DNA from: DATIXD01 sp035518875
GTDB lineage: Bacteria > Pseudomonadota > Gammaproteobacteria > Methylococcales > Methylococcaceae
Direction of reading: 5' to 3'
Length of the DNA: 5,266 bases
Assembly (NCBI GenBank): GCA_035518875.1
Contig: DATIXD010000301.1
Span: 1 to 5,266 of the forward strand
Both the position numbers and the translations under genes were made by a program. The notes under the pieces are model-generated. The model had not been told where the DNA came from. It worked only from the letters and a program-made list of their open reading frames with translations, and searched no databases. Below, piece by piece: positions 5,071-5,266 of this stretch. Each line of letters opens with the position of its first letter. Within the stretch, counting starts at the first letter, position 1.

Positions 5071-5266
5071 ATGCAACAAATCACCCCAACCCAACTTTTC
5101 CAACGACTGCAACAAGCCGACTCCAAGCCCCTGTTGCTGGATGTCCGAGAGCCGCACGAATTCGGGTATTGCCATATCGAGGGCAGTGTGCACATGCCCA
5201 TGAACCAGGTCTTCGCCGCTCTGAACGAACTTGATCCCGAGCGCGAAATCGTGGTGATTTGCCATC
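5071..5266 (+). CDS. Rhodanese-like domain protein, N-terminal part (runs off the window edge)
   Basis: Start of a single-domain rhodanese-type protein, a family that carries persulfide sulfur on an active-site cysteine. The visible 65 residues include the domain's first signature, LLLDVREPHEFGYCHIEGSVHMPM (22-44): DVRE followed by a HIEGS/HMPM segment. The strand VVICH (61-65) follows, and Cys64 is the expected catalytic cysteine at the start of the active-site loop. The loop itself and the C-terminal signature lie beyond the edge. The start ATG at 5071 follows a moderate GGAAGA binding site (5060-5065), and the domain begins right after it, so there is no signal peptide and the protein should be cytoplasmic. 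It lies behind the mtkB terminator and probably has its own transcript, though no clear promoter was seen in 5014-5070. Its substrate cannot be told from this fragment. Confidence 0.85.
   Translation, partial: MQQITPTQLFQRLQQADSKPLLLDVREPHEFGYCHIEGSVHMPMNQVFAALNELDPEREIVVICH

Overview
The window is an ordinary chromosomal stretch of a moderately GC-rich proteobacterium that carries serine-cycle genes. The core is a three-gene, plus-strand cluster: malyl-CoA lyase (1831-2799), malate-CoA ligase subunit beta (2901-4073) and subunit alpha (4077-4964). These proteins match the Methylobacterium Mcl/MtkA/MtkB family in length and signature motifs. The alpha subunit also keeps stretches typical of gammaproteobacterial succinyl-CoA synthetase SucD. 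Together with the flanking genes this suggests a gammaproteobacterial methanotroph (Methylococcus/Methylocaldum type). That placement is inferred from remembered sequence resemblance, not from a search.

Layout. 1-325 (minus): N-terminal part of a proline iminopeptidase, cut by the window edge. 326-530: intergenic, with a GC-rich structured stretch and a strong bidirectional hairpin terminator. 531-1469 (minus): exported outer-membrane beta-barrel protein with an N-terminal coiled coil. 1470-1830: a 361-bp divergent regulatory region packed with inverted repeats, including a six-fold GTTGC/GCAAC cluster on the barrel-gene side and two interleaved inverted repeats around a TATAAT box on the mcl side. 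1831-4964: mcl-mtkA-mtkB. A 101-bp spacer holding two REP-like hairpins separates mcl from mtkA. mtkA and mtkB are only 3 bp apart and probably translationally coupled. 4983-5013: intrinsic terminator closing the operon. 5071-5266 (plus): start of a rhodanese-domain protein, cut by the window edge just after its putative active-site cysteine.

How the genes work together. MtkAB activates malate with CoA and ATP to malyl-CoA. Mcl then cleaves malyl-CoA to glyoxylate and acetyl-CoA. This is the C4-splitting half of the serine cycle for assimilating C1 units. The barrel protein, peptidase and rhodanese have no evident link to this pathway.

I found no phage, IS element, CRISPR array, tRNA or rRNA, and nothing that looks like a new multi-gene system. 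The points most worth a second look are the non-coding elements: the dense inverted repeats in the divergent promoter region, the REP-like pair inside the operon, and the structured segment at 397-467.
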